Assembly: GCA_015066345.1 (NCBI GenBank)
Contig: SVOQ01000011.1
Span: forward strand, 21,744-85,743
Direction: 5' to 3'
Source of the DNA: Oscillospiraceae bacterium
GTDB lineage: Bacteria; Bacillota; Clostridia; Oscillospirales; Acutalibacteraceae
Length of the DNA stretch: 64,000 nucleotides
The translations under genes and the position numbers were made by a program. This document shows, one piece after another, positions 43,661 to 52,571 of the stretch. Under the pieces are notes generated by a model, which was given only the letters and a program-made list of their open reading frames with translations, ran no database searches and was not told the origin of the DNA. Positions within the stretch are counted from its first letter, which is position 1. Each line of letters begins with the position of its first letter.

Positions 43661-43689
43661 TTGATTTTTGTCGAAATTCGTGTTATTAT
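43661..43689 (+). promoter_or_regulatory. Promoter with a perfect Spo0A box in its spacer
   Basis: TTGATT (43661-43666), 17-bp spacer, TATTAT (43684-43689). The spacer begins with TTTGTCGAA (43667-43675), a 9/9 match to the Spo0A box. Placement between -35 and -10 fits repression by Spo0A-P. Confidence 0.55.
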
Positions 43690-43715
43690 GTAGAAAATAA
43701 GCGGAGGTGGTAACA

Positions 43716-44093
43716 ATGCTTTGTAACAGAATTAAACAATTCAGAGAATACAACAAGCTCGAACCTGCCGGACTTGCGGAAATTCTTGATATCACTGTCG
43801 AATTATACAATGAATATGAAACCGGTCGTTCCTTCCCCTCCATAGATATTATAGAAAAACTTGCCCGTTGCTACAAAGTAACAATTGATGAGTTTTACGG
43901 TTACACCCCCCGACTCACACTACACACAGAAAAACAGGATGCTTTCTTTGATGAGAATGTAGAAGAAGCCACTTTGAAAATGTCTGATTTATCGTGGGAT
44001 GAAGCAAAACTTATCCTGATGTACAGAAATACTTCCGACAAAGACAAGATAGTGAAAATAATATCTGAAGAAGCTGACAAAAATCTTGATTAA
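43716..44093 (+). CDS. XRE-family regulator
   Basis: 125 aa. N-terminal helix-turn-helix (RIKQFREYNKLEPAGLAEIL, then YETGRSFPSIDIIEKLARCYKVTIDEFYG) and an acidic C-terminal half of about 60 residues with no known domain. ATG 43716 was preferred to GTG 43707 because GGAGG lies eight bases before it and abuts the GTG. An IS element begins just after its stop, so any downstream partner may have been displaced. Confidence 0.85.
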   Translation: MLCNRIKQFREYNKLEPAGLAEILDITVELYNEYETGRSFPSIDIIEKLARCYKVTIDEFYGYTPRLTLHTEKQDAFFDENVEEATLKMSDLSWDEAKLILMYRNTSDKDKIVKIISEEADKNLD

Positions 44094-44101
44094 TAAAACA
44101 C

Positions 44102-45649
44102 AAAACCGTGTTTCTCAAATTAAGAGAGACACGGTTTTTTAGCGTTTATGTTAATAAAATTGAAAAAGTCAAGAAAATCGAGTAAAAAGTCGGTAGGATT
44201 GTCGTTTTTGAACTTCCACATTGCCAACTTTTTCAGATTCATTGCAGTAAATTTAAGCCTAACCCAATTTGTGACTTGGTTTAAGCCTTTGTAGGTAGTA
44301 TATCTCATACTGTGCTTTTCTTTCGCATCAGCAAATACACGTTCAATTGTTTTGCTTCGCATTGAATATGTGTCTTTACCTAACGGCGAATGTCGCACAT
44401 CTTCTGCTCGTTCTATGTAATCTTCCCGGATATGTCTGGTTACAACTTTTTGCATAACTTTGCTTTCAGTGCATTGTGCTCTTAACTGACAATGTTCACA
44501 ATCTTGTGCACAGCTTTTGTATTCTCTGTAACCCTCTCGATTTGTTGTAGAATATTTTAAAATCTTATCGTTGGGACAAATGTAACAATCATAGTATTCG
44601 TCATAAACATACTCATATTTCTTGAAAAAGTTTTCTTTTGTTTGTGGTCTTTTGTAGGGCATTGATGGTATTCTTCCATCATCAAATATTCTCTTGCATA
44701 TCCAAGGGGTTTTGTATCCTGCGTCTGCTGTTACTACTTTTATCTGTGGAAATCTTTTTGTGACTCTATCGTATATTTCATCAAAGGAAACGCTATCGTG
44801 TATGTTACCCGGAACTACTGCTGTATCAAGGATAAAGTTATTCTTATCACATACCGTCTGAGCTTCATAAGCAAAGCACTTTTGATGTTCTCCTTTATGA
44901 AACAACCCACTTTCAGGGTCTGTTGTTGATACCGTTTTTTCTACTGTTTCCTCTTTTTCTTCCTTTTCTTTCAACGGCTTCTTGCCGTGGTCGTCTCTGT
45001 CCTCGTTTATCTCTTTATGTAACTGTTCTTCGTATGTTTTTACTGCTGCAGGCACGTGTATCTTCATCTGTTTCTTACGATTTGCATTTGCTTTTATGTG
45101 GGTTGAGTCCACAAATATTACTTCGGGTTTTACATATCCACTATCTATTCCTTCGTTCAAAACAAGAGTAAATATTTCTTCAAACATTTCACTATCAAAT
45201 CGGTGTAAAAAGTTGTAGCTCACTGTTGAGAAATGAGGTATCTTCTCTGTTAATCCGTAACCGATAAACCATCTGTATGCTACATTTACTTCTATTTCTG
45301 CCACTGTTTGTCTTAACGACCTTATTCCATATATATGTTGGAGCATAACCATTTTTACAAGAACTACTGGATCTACACTTGGTCTGCCTATTTTACTGTA
45401 TTTTCCCTCTACTATTGGATATATCTTTTTCCAATCTATTGATTTATCTATCTTTCTCAATAAATGAAATTTAGGTACTAAATCATCAAGGCTTACGATT
45501 TCTCCGTCGTTCCTTGTATTAAAATTTCTCTTTTCTTCTAACATTTTTATCACCATTGTCATTATACCACATATATGACAAAAAGCCCAGCCATAGCTGG
45601 ACTTTTTCGACAGTCTGAACCGTGTTTCTCGCTTGAGAAACACGGTTTT
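44102..45649 (-). mobile_element. IS1182-type insertion sequence with flanking hairpins
   Basis: One transposase gene between hairpins. The 17-bp AAAACCGTGTTTCTCAA at 44102-44118 is repeated in inverted orientation at 45633-45649. Each copy is half of a hairpin: left AAAACCGTGTTTCTC/GAGAGACACGGTT, right (inward) AAAACCGTGTTTCTC/GAGAAACACGGTT. Inside the right hairpin lies CAGACTGTCGAAAAAGTC, resembling an IS end; the left interior has only a partial match (GAAAAAGTC). Either the hairpins are the IS ends or the IS sits inside a terminator-like palindrome. Exact ends are uncertain. Confidence 0.75.
44120..45544 (-). CDS. IS1182-family transposase
   Basis: 474 aa from ATG 45544; earlier in-frame starts exist upstream without better ribosome sites. 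The N-terminus is DUF772-like (GRPSVDPVVLVKMVMLQHIYGIRSLR), then a DDE domain: VIFVDSTHIKANANRKK (first Asp), VVTADAGYKTP (second Asp), RSKTIERVFADAKEKHSMRY (Glu). A Cys cluster (SCAQDCEHCQLRAQC) precedes the last motif, as in IS1182/ISL3-like enzymes. The last codons (AKKPCLS) are read from the left hairpin. No frameshift or stop is seen, so it may be active. Confidence 0.92.
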   Translation of the reverse strand: MLEEKRNFNTRNDGEIVSLDDLVPKFHLLRKIDKSIDWKKIYPIVEGKYSKIGRPSVDPVVLVKMVMLQHIYGIRSLRQTVAEIEVNVAYRWFIGYGLTEKIPHFSTVSYNFLHRFDSEMFEEIFTLVLNEGIDSGYVKPEVIFVDSTHIKANANRKKQMKIHVPAAVKTYEEQLHKEINEDRDDHGKKPLKEKEEKEETVEKTVSTTDPESGLFHKGEHQKCFAYEAQTVCDKNNFILDTAVVPGNIHDSVSFDEIYDRVTKRFPQIKVVTADAGYKTPWICKRIFDDGRIPSMPYKRPQTKENFFKKYEYVYDEYYDCYICPNDKILKYSTTNREGYREYKSCAQDCEHCQLRAQCTESKVMQKVVTRHIREDYIERAEDVRHSPLGKDTYSMRSKTIERVFADAKEKHSMRYTTYKGLNQVTNWVRLKFTAMNLKKLAMWKFKNDNPTDFLLDFLDFFNFININAKKPCLS

Positions 45650-45662
45650 ATTTTTGTTTTAA

Positions 45663-46235
45663 TTATTTTACGATTTCGCCCATCATACCGGGTGTTGCGA
45701 AAGCTGCGTTGCTTTCGTCTGTGTCGATATGCATTGCGGGAGCAAAGTTGGGATGTACACGGCAAACAACGTCACCAAAGATAAGTGAGCGACCGTCGCT
45801 CTCGATTTTAACACCTACAACTTCTTTATCTTCAACACCGAATTCTGCAGCAGCATCGGGTGTAAGGTGAATATGTCTCTTAGCAACAATAACACCTTCA
45901 CTGAGTTCAACCTCGCCCTTAGGACCAACAAGTTTACAAGCACCGCTTCCAGCGATATCGCCACTCTCTCTTACGGGGGCTTTAACGCCGATTGAACGTG
46001 CATCAGAAGCAGAAAGTTCAACCTGAGAAGCGTTTCTTGTGGGACCAAGAATTGAAACTGCGGGGAACTGACCCTTTGTACCAACAACCGCTACACGCTC
46101 TTCACAAGCAAACTGACCGGGCTGAGAAAGGTCCTTTTTGGGTGTAAGCTCGTAGCCTTCACCGAAAAGAATATCAAGGTCTGCTCTTGAAACGTGAACG
46201 TGACGTGCAGATGTTTCTACAAGTACTTTTGACAT
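45663..46235 (-). CDS. pduL: Phosphate propanoyltransferase/phosphotransacetylase, PduL type
   Basis: 190 aa, two PduL beta-barrel halves. The Zn ligands are in SARHVHVS, VAKRHIHLTP and PAMHIDTDESNA. PduL interconverts acyl-CoA and acyl phosphate. No N-terminal encapsulation peptide and no microcompartment shell genes are present, so it probably serves as a cytosolic phosphotransacetylase in acetate formation. The IS element lies immediately downstream of its stop. Confidence 0.93.
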   Translation of the reverse strand: MSKVLVETSARHVHVSRADLDILFGEGYELTPKKDLSQPGQFACEERVAVVGTKGQFPAVSILGPTRNASQVELSASDARSIGVKAPVRESGDIAGSGACKLVGPKGEVELSEGVIVAKRHIHLTPDAAAEFGVEDKEVVGVKIESDGRSLIFGDVVCRVHPNFAPAMHIDTDESNAAFATPGMMGEIVK

Positions 46236-46285
46236 AATAAAAAGCCTTCTTTCAAAATAATAGTTTATATATTTAATCCTCAGTA

Positions 46286-46315
46286 ATTATACACAAACAG
46301 TGAAACTTTTGTCAA
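46286..46315 (-). promoter_or_regulatory. SigA promoter of pduL
   Basis: On the minus strand TTGACA (46315-46310), 18-bp spacer, TATAAT (46291-46286). Confidence 0.7.
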
Positions 46316-46359
46316 TAGCGACACTGTAAACAAAACACTATAAAACCAAACCTTTTTTG

Positions 46360-46388
46360 TTGAATTTTTCAACGTTATATGATAGAAT
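46360..46388 (+). promoter_or_regulatory. SigA-type promoter of GH28-like gene
   Basis: TTGAAT (46360-46365), 17-bp spacer, TAGAAT (46383-46388). Confidence 0.5.
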
Positions 46389-46419
46389 TACCATAGTTCT
46401 CAAAAAAGGAGAAAGGTGT

Positions 46420-48078
46420 ATGCAAGTTTTAAAAGCGATTTTTGCTTTATTCTTAGCCTTCTTTTCGGCATTAAATATTTTCAACGGACCAAACGAGGTT
46501 CCGCACACCGGACCAAAAGAGGTTTTCGAATATCTGGAATATCCCGAAGAAGCAATAAAATCACTGTCTTCTGTCGGTCTCACAACTTCTTCTTTCATCC
46601 AACGTGCGGATGACGACGGTGATGAGTTATATGTTAATGCACAAGGATACCAAGATATTAACGGTGTAATAAAATCCCCTTACTTTACGGTCCATGTAGA
46701 GGAAACCCGTATCCCCGTTTATGCTACAACGGTTTTTATCGGCAATACCCAAAAAGGTGCATTGCACTCGTTTTGTGAGATTTATGTGGATACTTCAAAA
46801 GATTTTGAACTTTCCTTCCAATTAAACACTCACGGGTTTATGATTAATAATGTAACCATTCTGCCGAGGACTCTTGATTTTAACCCCATATACCAAAACA
46901 CTGTTCTCAACGGCAAAATAAACCAACTTGGTACATACACATTCGTTTTCAATAACGATGACCAGGAGCACGGTTTCACTATTTTCGTTCGTGAATTAGT
47001 TGACGAAGAAAAGGAAATTGCACAATACAAAGAGCAATACGGCGAAAACAACGTTGTAGTTATGGAAAAAGGCATACACACCGCACCTTGTTATAATCTC
47101 TTTGGTTATAGCAATACTGTATTTTATCTCAAACGCGGTGCATATCTTCTCGCCCAACACACCTATGACATCAATAACGAAACCGACGATTTAAACGAAA
47201 CAAGCAAAACAGACCAAGCGGAATACAATGCAGGTCAACTTCCTATGGGGCTGACCCGTATCCCCTACCTTAACTTTAACTGTTGTAACAATGTAAAACT
47301 CGTAGGTAACGGTCTTATAGACCTATCCCATCTTGACCGACGTGAACGCCGAGGCATTGTGTTTGCATACGCTAACAACATTGAGGTTAACGGTATAAAA
47401 ATTGTCAACTCTCCCGAATGGTCATTCATAACCTACGACTGTGAAAATCTAACAATCAAAAATGTTGACATCTTCGGTTACAGGCAGAATTCTGATGCTT
47501 TTGCTATCTGCAACTCAAGGAATGTTACAATAGATAACTCCTTCTGTCGAAGCGGTGACGATTTATTTGACGTAAAAGCCGCAGGCGGTCGTCCCGAAGC
47601 AATAAGCCGGAATGTTACATTCACAAACTGTACTGCCTGGAACGGAAAAGCACGTTGTTTCGGTATTTGCGGTGAGGTTTATATGGATATTAAGGACGTT
47701 ACTTTTAAAGATTCAACGGTTGTTTTCCACGATGCAACCTGGAACGAAAACCGTATTCCTGCTCTCGCAATTATTGTTGAAAACTCCGGCGGAAGTATTG
47801 ATAACGTAACATTTGAAAACATTGAAATTTATCGTGCTTACAGCCGAGCAATAGGATGCCTGATTTACAGCGACACCATAGAAAATTTCAACATATCAAA
47901 TGTAAAATACAAAAACATACGTTATACCGCACCAAAGAAAAATAAAATTGCCTCCAATGGTAAAGTTAACTCCATTCAGGCAGAATTTGAAAACATCTAT
48001 TCAAGCGGTTCAAAAATTACTTCCCTTGATTCAAACTACTTCGAATATGACCAATACGCAAATATAACAGTTAAATAA
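46420..48078 (+). CDS. Secreted parallel beta-helix protein, GH28-like
   Basis: 552 aa; ATG 46420 follows AAAGGAGAAAGG. Residues 1-20 or so form a signal sequence without a clear lipobox. Residues 40-180 form a beta-sandwich-like N-domain, followed by a right-handed beta-helix with repeated NVTIDN/NVTFTN/NLTIKN turns. NSDAFAICNSRNVTIDN and RSGDDLFDVKAAGG align with the catalytic Asp region of GH28 polygalacturonases (NTDGxD...GDD), with FGICGE in the place of the later His/Gly loop. It may hydrolyse a pectin- or glycan-like polymer outside the cell; the substrate is unknown. Confidence 0.7.
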   Translation: MQVLKAIFALFLAFFSALNIFNGPNEVPHTGPKEVFEYLEYPEEAIKSLSSVGLTTSSFIQRADDDGDELYVNAQGYQDINGVIKSPYFTVHVEETRIPVYATTVFIGNTQKGALHSFCEIYVDTSKDFELSFQLNTHGFMINNVTILPRTLDFNPIYQNTVLNGKINQLGTYTFVFNNDDQEHGFTIFVRELVDEEKEIAQYKEQYGENNVVVMEKGIHTAPCYNLFGYSNTVFYLKRGAYLLAQHTYDINNETDDLNETSKTDQAEYNAGQLPMGLTRIPYLNFNCCNNVKLVGNGLIDLSHLDRRERRGIVFAYANNIEVNGIKIVNSPEWSFITYDCENLTIKNVDIFGYRQNSDAFAICNSRNVTIDNSFCRSGDDLFDVKAAGGRPEAISRNVTFTNCTAWNGKARCFGICGEVYMDIKDVTFKDSTVVFHDATWNENRIPALAIIVENSGGSIDNVTFENIEIYRAYSRAIGCLIYSDTIENFNISNVKYKNIRYTAPKKNKIASNGKVNSIQAEFENIYSSGSKITSLDSNYFEYDQYANITVK

Positions 48079-48114
48079 AAAGAAAAGCGACCGCAGACTT
48101 TAAAGTCTGCGGTC
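48076..48114. terminator. Palindromic terminator between convergent genes
   Basis: Perfect 26-bp palindrome starting GACCGCAGACTT (48089-48114). The T-rich tract lies on the minus-strand side (CTTTTCTTTTT), so it mainly ends the lipoprotein gene. Confidence 0.8.
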
Positions 48115-48120
48115 TGATTA

Positions 48121-48669
48121 TTACATTTCAACGGGTAAATTCATCAACATTGCTTCTTCTTCGGTATCGGAATAAACCGCTATAACGCTTGTTTTTTGAC
48201 CCTCTTCGAGGAACATCTGGTAACTCATTGCATAAGCACCGATTGTCATAAGTTGTAAACGTTGAGTTGATTCACCGATTGCATCAAAACCTTCGCGGTC
48301 AACAATAACTTTGATTGTTCTGAAATTTTCGTTATAGGTTATATCCTCAACGAAACTTCCTGCGGCAATAATTTCATCGAACATATCGTAAACTTCCTGA
48401 GCTTTGCTCTTTAAGAAAGTTACATAAGTACCCTGTGACATAGTAAGGATATGGAAAGTATCGTCACTTGTGACTTTAATCCCCTCAAACTCACTGATTG
48501 AAGTTAAAAACGGAACTTCGTCAACAAGGTCTTTCTTAATGTGGATAGTAACATTTTCGGGTTGAGCCTGAGTAGTTTCGGTTGTTGTCGGTTCTTCTAC
48601 ATCTTTATTACAAGAAACCAACGCACAAAAAACCATAAGAACCGCTAAAACTAACGCTATTTTCTTCAT
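48121..48669 (-). CDS. DUF4358-like lipoprotein
   Basis: 182 aa from ATG 48669. The signal peptide ends in a lipobox, FCALVSC, with Cys lipidation expected; then a Thr/Glu spacer and a globular domain with TFHILTMSQGTYVTFLKSKAQ. The overall pattern matches the DUF4358 lipoproteins of Clostridia, of unknown function. It begins five bases after the nucleotidyltransferase stop, with a weak ribosome site, so it is probably expressed from that gene's transcript. Confidence 0.75.
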   Translation of the reverse strand: MKKIALVLAVLMVFCALVSCNKDVEEPTTTETTQAQPENVTIHIKKDLVDEVPFLTSISEFEGIKVTSDDTFHILTMSQGTYVTFLKSKAQEVYDMFDEIIAAGSFVEDITYNENFRTIKVIVDREGFDAIGESTQRLQLMTIGAYAMSYQMFLEEGQKTSVIAVYSDTEEEAMLMNLPVEM

Positions 48670-48674
48670 ATTAA

Positions 48675-49589
48675 TTACCACAACTTTTCAGGATAAACAC
48701 CTGCATCAACAAGTTCCTGAACAGATTTAACAACATCCGGTTTGTCCTCTTTATATGTAACGCCGAACCAACGGTCCTTGGTTTCAAGAACATCAACGGT
48801 ACACTTTTTCTCGCTGAGTAAATCACGAACGAGGAAAGGAAGGAAGAACTCGGATTTAAGAGGATTAGAGGGAACTTCGGTTTCAAGGAACTTAATGAGA
48901 TAACTTTCGATTTCGTCAATAATCTCGGGAGGATAGCACCAGAAATTCATTGATGCATAAGCATCCTCGCAAAGTTCGGTCCAGGTTTCGCCATCATCTG
49001 TGTAACAGATTTTGCCGTCAACACGTTGAATTTTAGTTCTCTCGATAACGTCAAGAAGTTGATTGTTTTCGTCAACTTCGCAAACGCCACGGGAAACTGT
49101 ACCATTATCGGTGAGGGTATTTTTAAGAAGGTAACCCGCCATAGCGATTTTAAATTTGTCGCCACTGAAATCAGTTTTCTCAATCCACTCAGAAACGGCC
49201 GCAAAACCGCTTCTGCCATAGAAGTCGTCGGAGTTTATAACTGCAAAGGGTTCGTTAACAACACCTTTACAACAGTAAATTGCGTGGGCAGTACCCCAGG
49301 GTTTAACACGTTCTGCAGGAACTTCAAAACCTTCAGGAAGTTTATCAAGGCTCTGGAAAACATATTCAACTTTAATATGTTTTGAAACCTTATCGCCGAT
49401 AACCTCTTTAAAGAGTTGCTCGTTTTCTTTTTTGATAATGAAAACAACTTTATTGAAACCGCTCTTTAAGGCATCGTAAATTGAGTAATCGATAATAATT
49501 GAGTTGTCGGGACCTACGGGGTCAATCTGTTTAAGTCCACCGTAACGGCTACCCATACCGGCAGCAAGAATAACTAATGTTTTATCCAT
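48675..49589 (-). CDS. Sugar-phosphate nucleotidyltransferase
   Basis: 304 aa; ATG 49589. Rossmann-like NTP transferase with LVILAAGMGSRYGGLKQIDP at the N-terminus (nucleotide loop), GTAHAIYCCKG and NSDDFYGRSGF (metal-binding Asp). It probably joins an NTP to a sugar 1-phosphate or related head group to make an activated precursor. It lacks the C-terminal beta-helix of GlmU/GlgC. The exact substrate cannot be read. Confidence 0.85.
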   Translation of the reverse strand: MDKTLVILAAGMGSRYGGLKQIDPVGPDNSIIIDYSIYDALKSGFNKVVFIIKKENEQLFKEVIGDKVSKHIKVEYVFQSLDKLPEGFEVPAERVKPWGTAHAIYCCKGVVNEPFAVINSDDFYGRSGFAAVSEWIEKTDFSGDKFKIAMAGYLLKNTLTDNGTVSRGVCEVDENNQLLDVIERTKIQRVDGKICYTDDGETWTELCEDAYASMNFWCYPPEIIDEIESYLIKFLETEVPSNPLKSEFFLPFLVRDLLSEKKCTVDVLETKDRWFGVTYKEDKPDVVKSVQELVDAGVYPEKLW

Positions 49590-49644
49590 TTTATTAACCA
49601 ACCTTTCAAGTAAGCAACAAAAATGCTCACATTTGTACTAAATT

Positions 49645-49673
49645 ATAATATCACATAATTTAATTTTTGTCCA
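49645..49673 (-). promoter_or_regulatory. SigA-type promoter of nucleotidyltransferase
   Basis: On the minus strand TGGACA (49673-49668), 17-bp spacer, TATTAT (49650-49645). Confidence 0.5.
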
Positions 49674-49694
49674 CACAAAGTTTAATTCACGGTG

Positions 49695-49722
49695 TTGACA
49701 TTTTATTATTAAACCTTATAAT
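49695..49722 (+). promoter_or_regulatory. SigA promoter of CDF transporter gene
   Basis: TTGACA (49695-49700), 16-bp spacer, TATAAT (49717-49722). Confidence 0.7.
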
Positions 49723-49753
49723 TGAAGGAAACCCCTCGAAACGGAGATTTTTT

Positions 49754-50941
49754 ATGACAAAACTTATTGTTAGAATGTTTTTGAAGAATAAAAACCCCGA
49801 CACCCCCGGTGGCAGAGAAAGTTACGGTAAACTTGCAGGTATTGTGGGAATTATATGCAATTTATTTTTAAGTGGTTTGAAGTTCGTTTTAGGTTATCTT
49901 ACCCATAGCGTTTCAATTACCGCCGACGCTACAAATAATATTGCGGACGCAGGTTCGTCAATTATCACTTTAATCGGATTCCGACTCTCCGAAAAACCCG
50001 CGGACGAGGACCACCCCTACGGTCACGCACGAATTGAATATATAACCGGACTTATAATCTCATTCCTTGTTATGCTTATAGGTTTCGAGATTTTTAAAAC
50101 CTCGGTAGAAAAAATCATAACCCCTGAAGCGGGTGATTTCCGTTGGGTAACCGCGGTTATTCTCGTTGTATCAATTATCGTTAAATTATGGCTCAGCAGA
50201 TTTAACAAATCCCTCGGCAAACTCATTAAATCAACGGCACTTGATGCAACCGCCGCCGATAGCAGAAATGACTGTATATCAACCCTTGCGGTTCTTGTTG
50301 CAGCAGTGATTTCACACTTTACAGGCTTCAACCTTGACGGTTATATGGGTGTTGGTGTTGCAATATTTATTCTCATTTCGGGTATAGGTTTAATTAAAGA
50401 AACTGTAGGCCCCCTCTTAGGACAGGCTCCATCAAAGGAATTGTACGAAAAAATAGAACAGAAAATGTTATCTTACGAAAATGTTTTAGGTGTTCACGAT
50501 TTACTCGTACACAGTTACGGTCCCGGAAGCTACTTTGCATCCGCCCACGTGGAAATGGATGCCAATATTAATGTACTTGTATGCCACGATATTATGGATA
50601 AAATCGAACGTGATTTTCTTAAGCAGGATAATATCCATCTCGTTGTGCATCTTGACCCGACGGTTCTCGACTGCGAAGAAACTAACGAATTAAAGGAAGT
50701 TGTAAGACAGATCCTTTACGATATCGACCCTATAATCACATTCCACGATTTCAGAGTTGTTGTAGGTGACACCGCCAAAAACGTTCTTTTTGACATTGTT
50801 GTTCCACCAAAATACAAACTCAGTGACAAAGACTTAAAGCACTTAATAAAAAACCGCGTAAACGAAGCCGGTAACGGCAACCTTTACGCAGTTATAGTTG
50901 TTGACAGAAGCTACGGCGTGTTAAAGAGCGAAAACGATTAA
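49754..50941 (+). CDS. Cation diffusion facilitator family transporter
   Basis: 395 aa from ATG 49754 (RBS CGGAG, 7-bp spacing). Six membrane helices, with metal sites in SITADATNNIADAGSS and in ALDATAADSRNDC, and the DHPYGHARIEYI motif between helices 2 and 3. A cytoplasmic C-terminal domain of about 190 aa (longer than usual) contains the His-rich dimer interface. Exports Zn, Mn, Fe or a related divalent cation in exchange for protons; the Asp/Asn pattern does not settle the metal. Confidence 0.93.
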   Translation: MTKLIVRMFLKNKNPDTPGGRESYGKLAGIVGIICNLFLSGLKFVLGYLTHSVSITADATNNIADAGSSIITLIGFRLSEKPADEDHPYGHARIEYITGLIISFLVMLIGFEIFKTSVEKIITPEAGDFRWVTAVILVVSIIVKLWLSRFNKSLGKLIKSTALDATAADSRNDCISTLAVLVAAVISHFTGFNLDGYMGVGVAIFILISGIGLIKETVGPLLGQAPSKELYEKIEQKMLSYENVLGVHDLLVHSYGPGSYFASAHVEMDANINVLVCHDIMDKIERDFLKQDNIHLVVHLDPTVLDCEETNELKEVVRQILYDIDPIITFHDFRVVVGDTAKNVLFDIVVPPKYKLSDKDLKHLIKNRVNEAGNGNLYAVIVVDRSYGVLKSEND

Positions 50942-50945
50942 TCAA

Positions 50946-52424
50946 TCAAAGAATAATGCAAATAAGCCCACTGCAACCGTCATTGATAATCCTTTCAAGG
51001 GTCTCCTGAATTTTAGACCTTGCATCTACGGGCATATGGCAAAGTTTACTCCTTAACCCCTCATTTACAAGTTCATTCAAGGATTTACCGAAGATATCAG
51101 ACTCCCATATTTTATGGGGGTCTTCTTCAAACCCATCAAGGAGGTATTTAAGAAGTTCCTCGGACTGACTTTCGGTGCCTACAACGGGTGCAACCTCGGT
51201 TTCAATACAGGTTTTCAGCATATGTATTGAGGGTGCTGACGCAGAAAGCCTTACACCGTACCTACCACCCTGTTTCACAATTTCAGGTTCTTTGAGGGTC
51301 AATTCGTCAATATCGGGCATAACTATACCATAGCCCGTTGCCTCTACCTCATCAAGGGCATTTTTAATGCGGTCGTATTTTTTCTTCACATCGCAAAGTT
51401 CAAGCAGATTTTCCATAAGGTTTTCTTCGCAGGTAATACCAAGACCTGTTTTTTCTTCAATAATTTTATATATCAACTCACCCGAAAGTACGCCCTTAAT
51501 CTCCGCACAACCCTTACCTAAATCAAGACTTGATATTTCGGAGGAAATAATATTTTCATTTTCCTCAAGACCCTTTAAAATACAGGTCATATCACCCACA
51601 CAAGCTATATTTACCGCCGACTCTTTAACGCTACGCAAAACCGATGACCTGAGCCAATGCTCCCTGTCAAGGGACATAACCCAATTGGGTAAACTGATAC
51701 CGATTTCTCTTACGGGGAATCGGTAAAGTATTGCACTCAGCACCTCTTTTATAAGATTTTCATCCATATCAAGACAATTTACGGGCATAACGGGTACACA
51801 GTATTTTTCCGTAAGTTTTGATGCTAAATTTATTGCATCGGGGCTTTGGGGATTAGTTGAATTAAGAAGCATAACAAAGGGCTTGTTTATGGCTTTTAAT
51901 TCGTCAACAACCCTTTCCTCCGCCTCCTCATACTCCTCACGGGGAATATCACTTATAGTGCCGTCAGTAGTAACAAGAAGTCCTATTGTGGAATGCTCGG
52001 TAATTACCTTTTGAGTACCGATTTCCGCCGCCATATTAAAGGGAATTTCATGGTCATACCAAGGGGTTTTTACCATTCGTGGTTTTTCCTCCTCCACGTA
52101 CCCCAAAGAGCTGGGCACAATGTAACCTACGCAATCAATTAACCTGACATTTAAAGAGGCGTTGTCGGGCAAGTCTATTTTAACCGCTTCTTCAGGTATA
52201 AATTTCGGTTCGGTGGTCATAATTGTCCTACCTGCGGCGGACTGAGGCAATTCGTCCTGTGCCCTGCCCCGTTTGTATTCGCTGTCAATATTGGGAATAA
52301 CTAAAGTATCCATAAACCTTTTTATAAATGAGGACTTACCCGTTCTTACGGGTCCTACCACACCGATGTATATATCCCCTCCCGTTCTTGTTTGAATATC
52401 CTTATAAATGCTTGTTTCTGTCAT
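50946..52424 (-). CDS. spoIVA: Stage IV sporulation protein A
   Basis: 492 aa, exactly the length of the Bacillus subtilis protein, from ATG 52424 (RBS GGAGG). It is an ATPase that polymerises on the forespore to form the coat basement layer. Walker A is GVVGPVRTGKSSFIKRFM; the C-terminus ends in GLICIIL, the part that anchors it through SpoVM. It is tail-to-tail with the CDF gene (4 bp apart) with no visible terminator. Confidence 0.97.
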   Translation of the reverse strand: MTETSIYKDIQTRTGGDIYIGVVGPVRTGKSSFIKRFMDTLVIPNIDSEYKRGRAQDELPQSAAGRTIMTTEPKFIPEEAVKIDLPDNASLNVRLIDCVGYIVPSSLGYVEEEKPRMVKTPWYDHEIPFNMAAEIGTQKVITEHSTIGLLVTTDGTISDIPREEYEEAEERVVDELKAINKPFVMLLNSTNPQSPDAINLASKLTEKYCVPVMPVNCLDMDENLIKEVLSAILYRFPVREIGISLPNWVMSLDREHWLRSSVLRSVKESAVNIACVGDMTCILKGLEENENIISSEISSLDLGKGCAEIKGVLSGELIYKIIEEKTGLGITCEENLMENLLELCDVKKKYDRIKNALDEVEATGYGIVMPDIDELTLKEPEIVKQGGRYGVRLSASAPSIHMLKTCIETEVAPVVGTESQSEELLKYLLDGFEEDPHKIWESDIFGKSLNELVNEGLRSKLCHMPVDARSKIQETLERIINDGCSGLICIIL

Positions 52425-52504
52425 AAATCTACCTCCATTAAGAACCTTGACCTTCAACAATACTTATGTAGGATTAATTAAGTTTATGACGAACCGGTGA
52501 ATAA

Positions 52505-52533
52505 TTGACATAAAAAATACAATATGATATTAT
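52505..52533 (+). promoter_or_regulatory. SigA promoter of mgtC-like gene
   Basis: TTGACA (52505-52510), 17-bp spacer, TATTAT (52528-52533). Confidence 0.7.
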
Positions 52534-52571
52534 ATATAGATATATAAGAATAAATTAAGGAGTGTAATTTT

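Noticed and set aside
43295..44093. Prophage or mobile-element regulatory region formed by the two XRE genes
   Set aside because: No integrase, replication or structural genes lie near; each regulator has its own promoter and the flanking genes are housekeeping, apart from the single IS.
45663..46235. Bacterial microcompartment locus around pduL
   Set aside because: No shell protein, aldehyde dehydrogenase or signature enzyme is nearby and no encapsulation peptide is visible.
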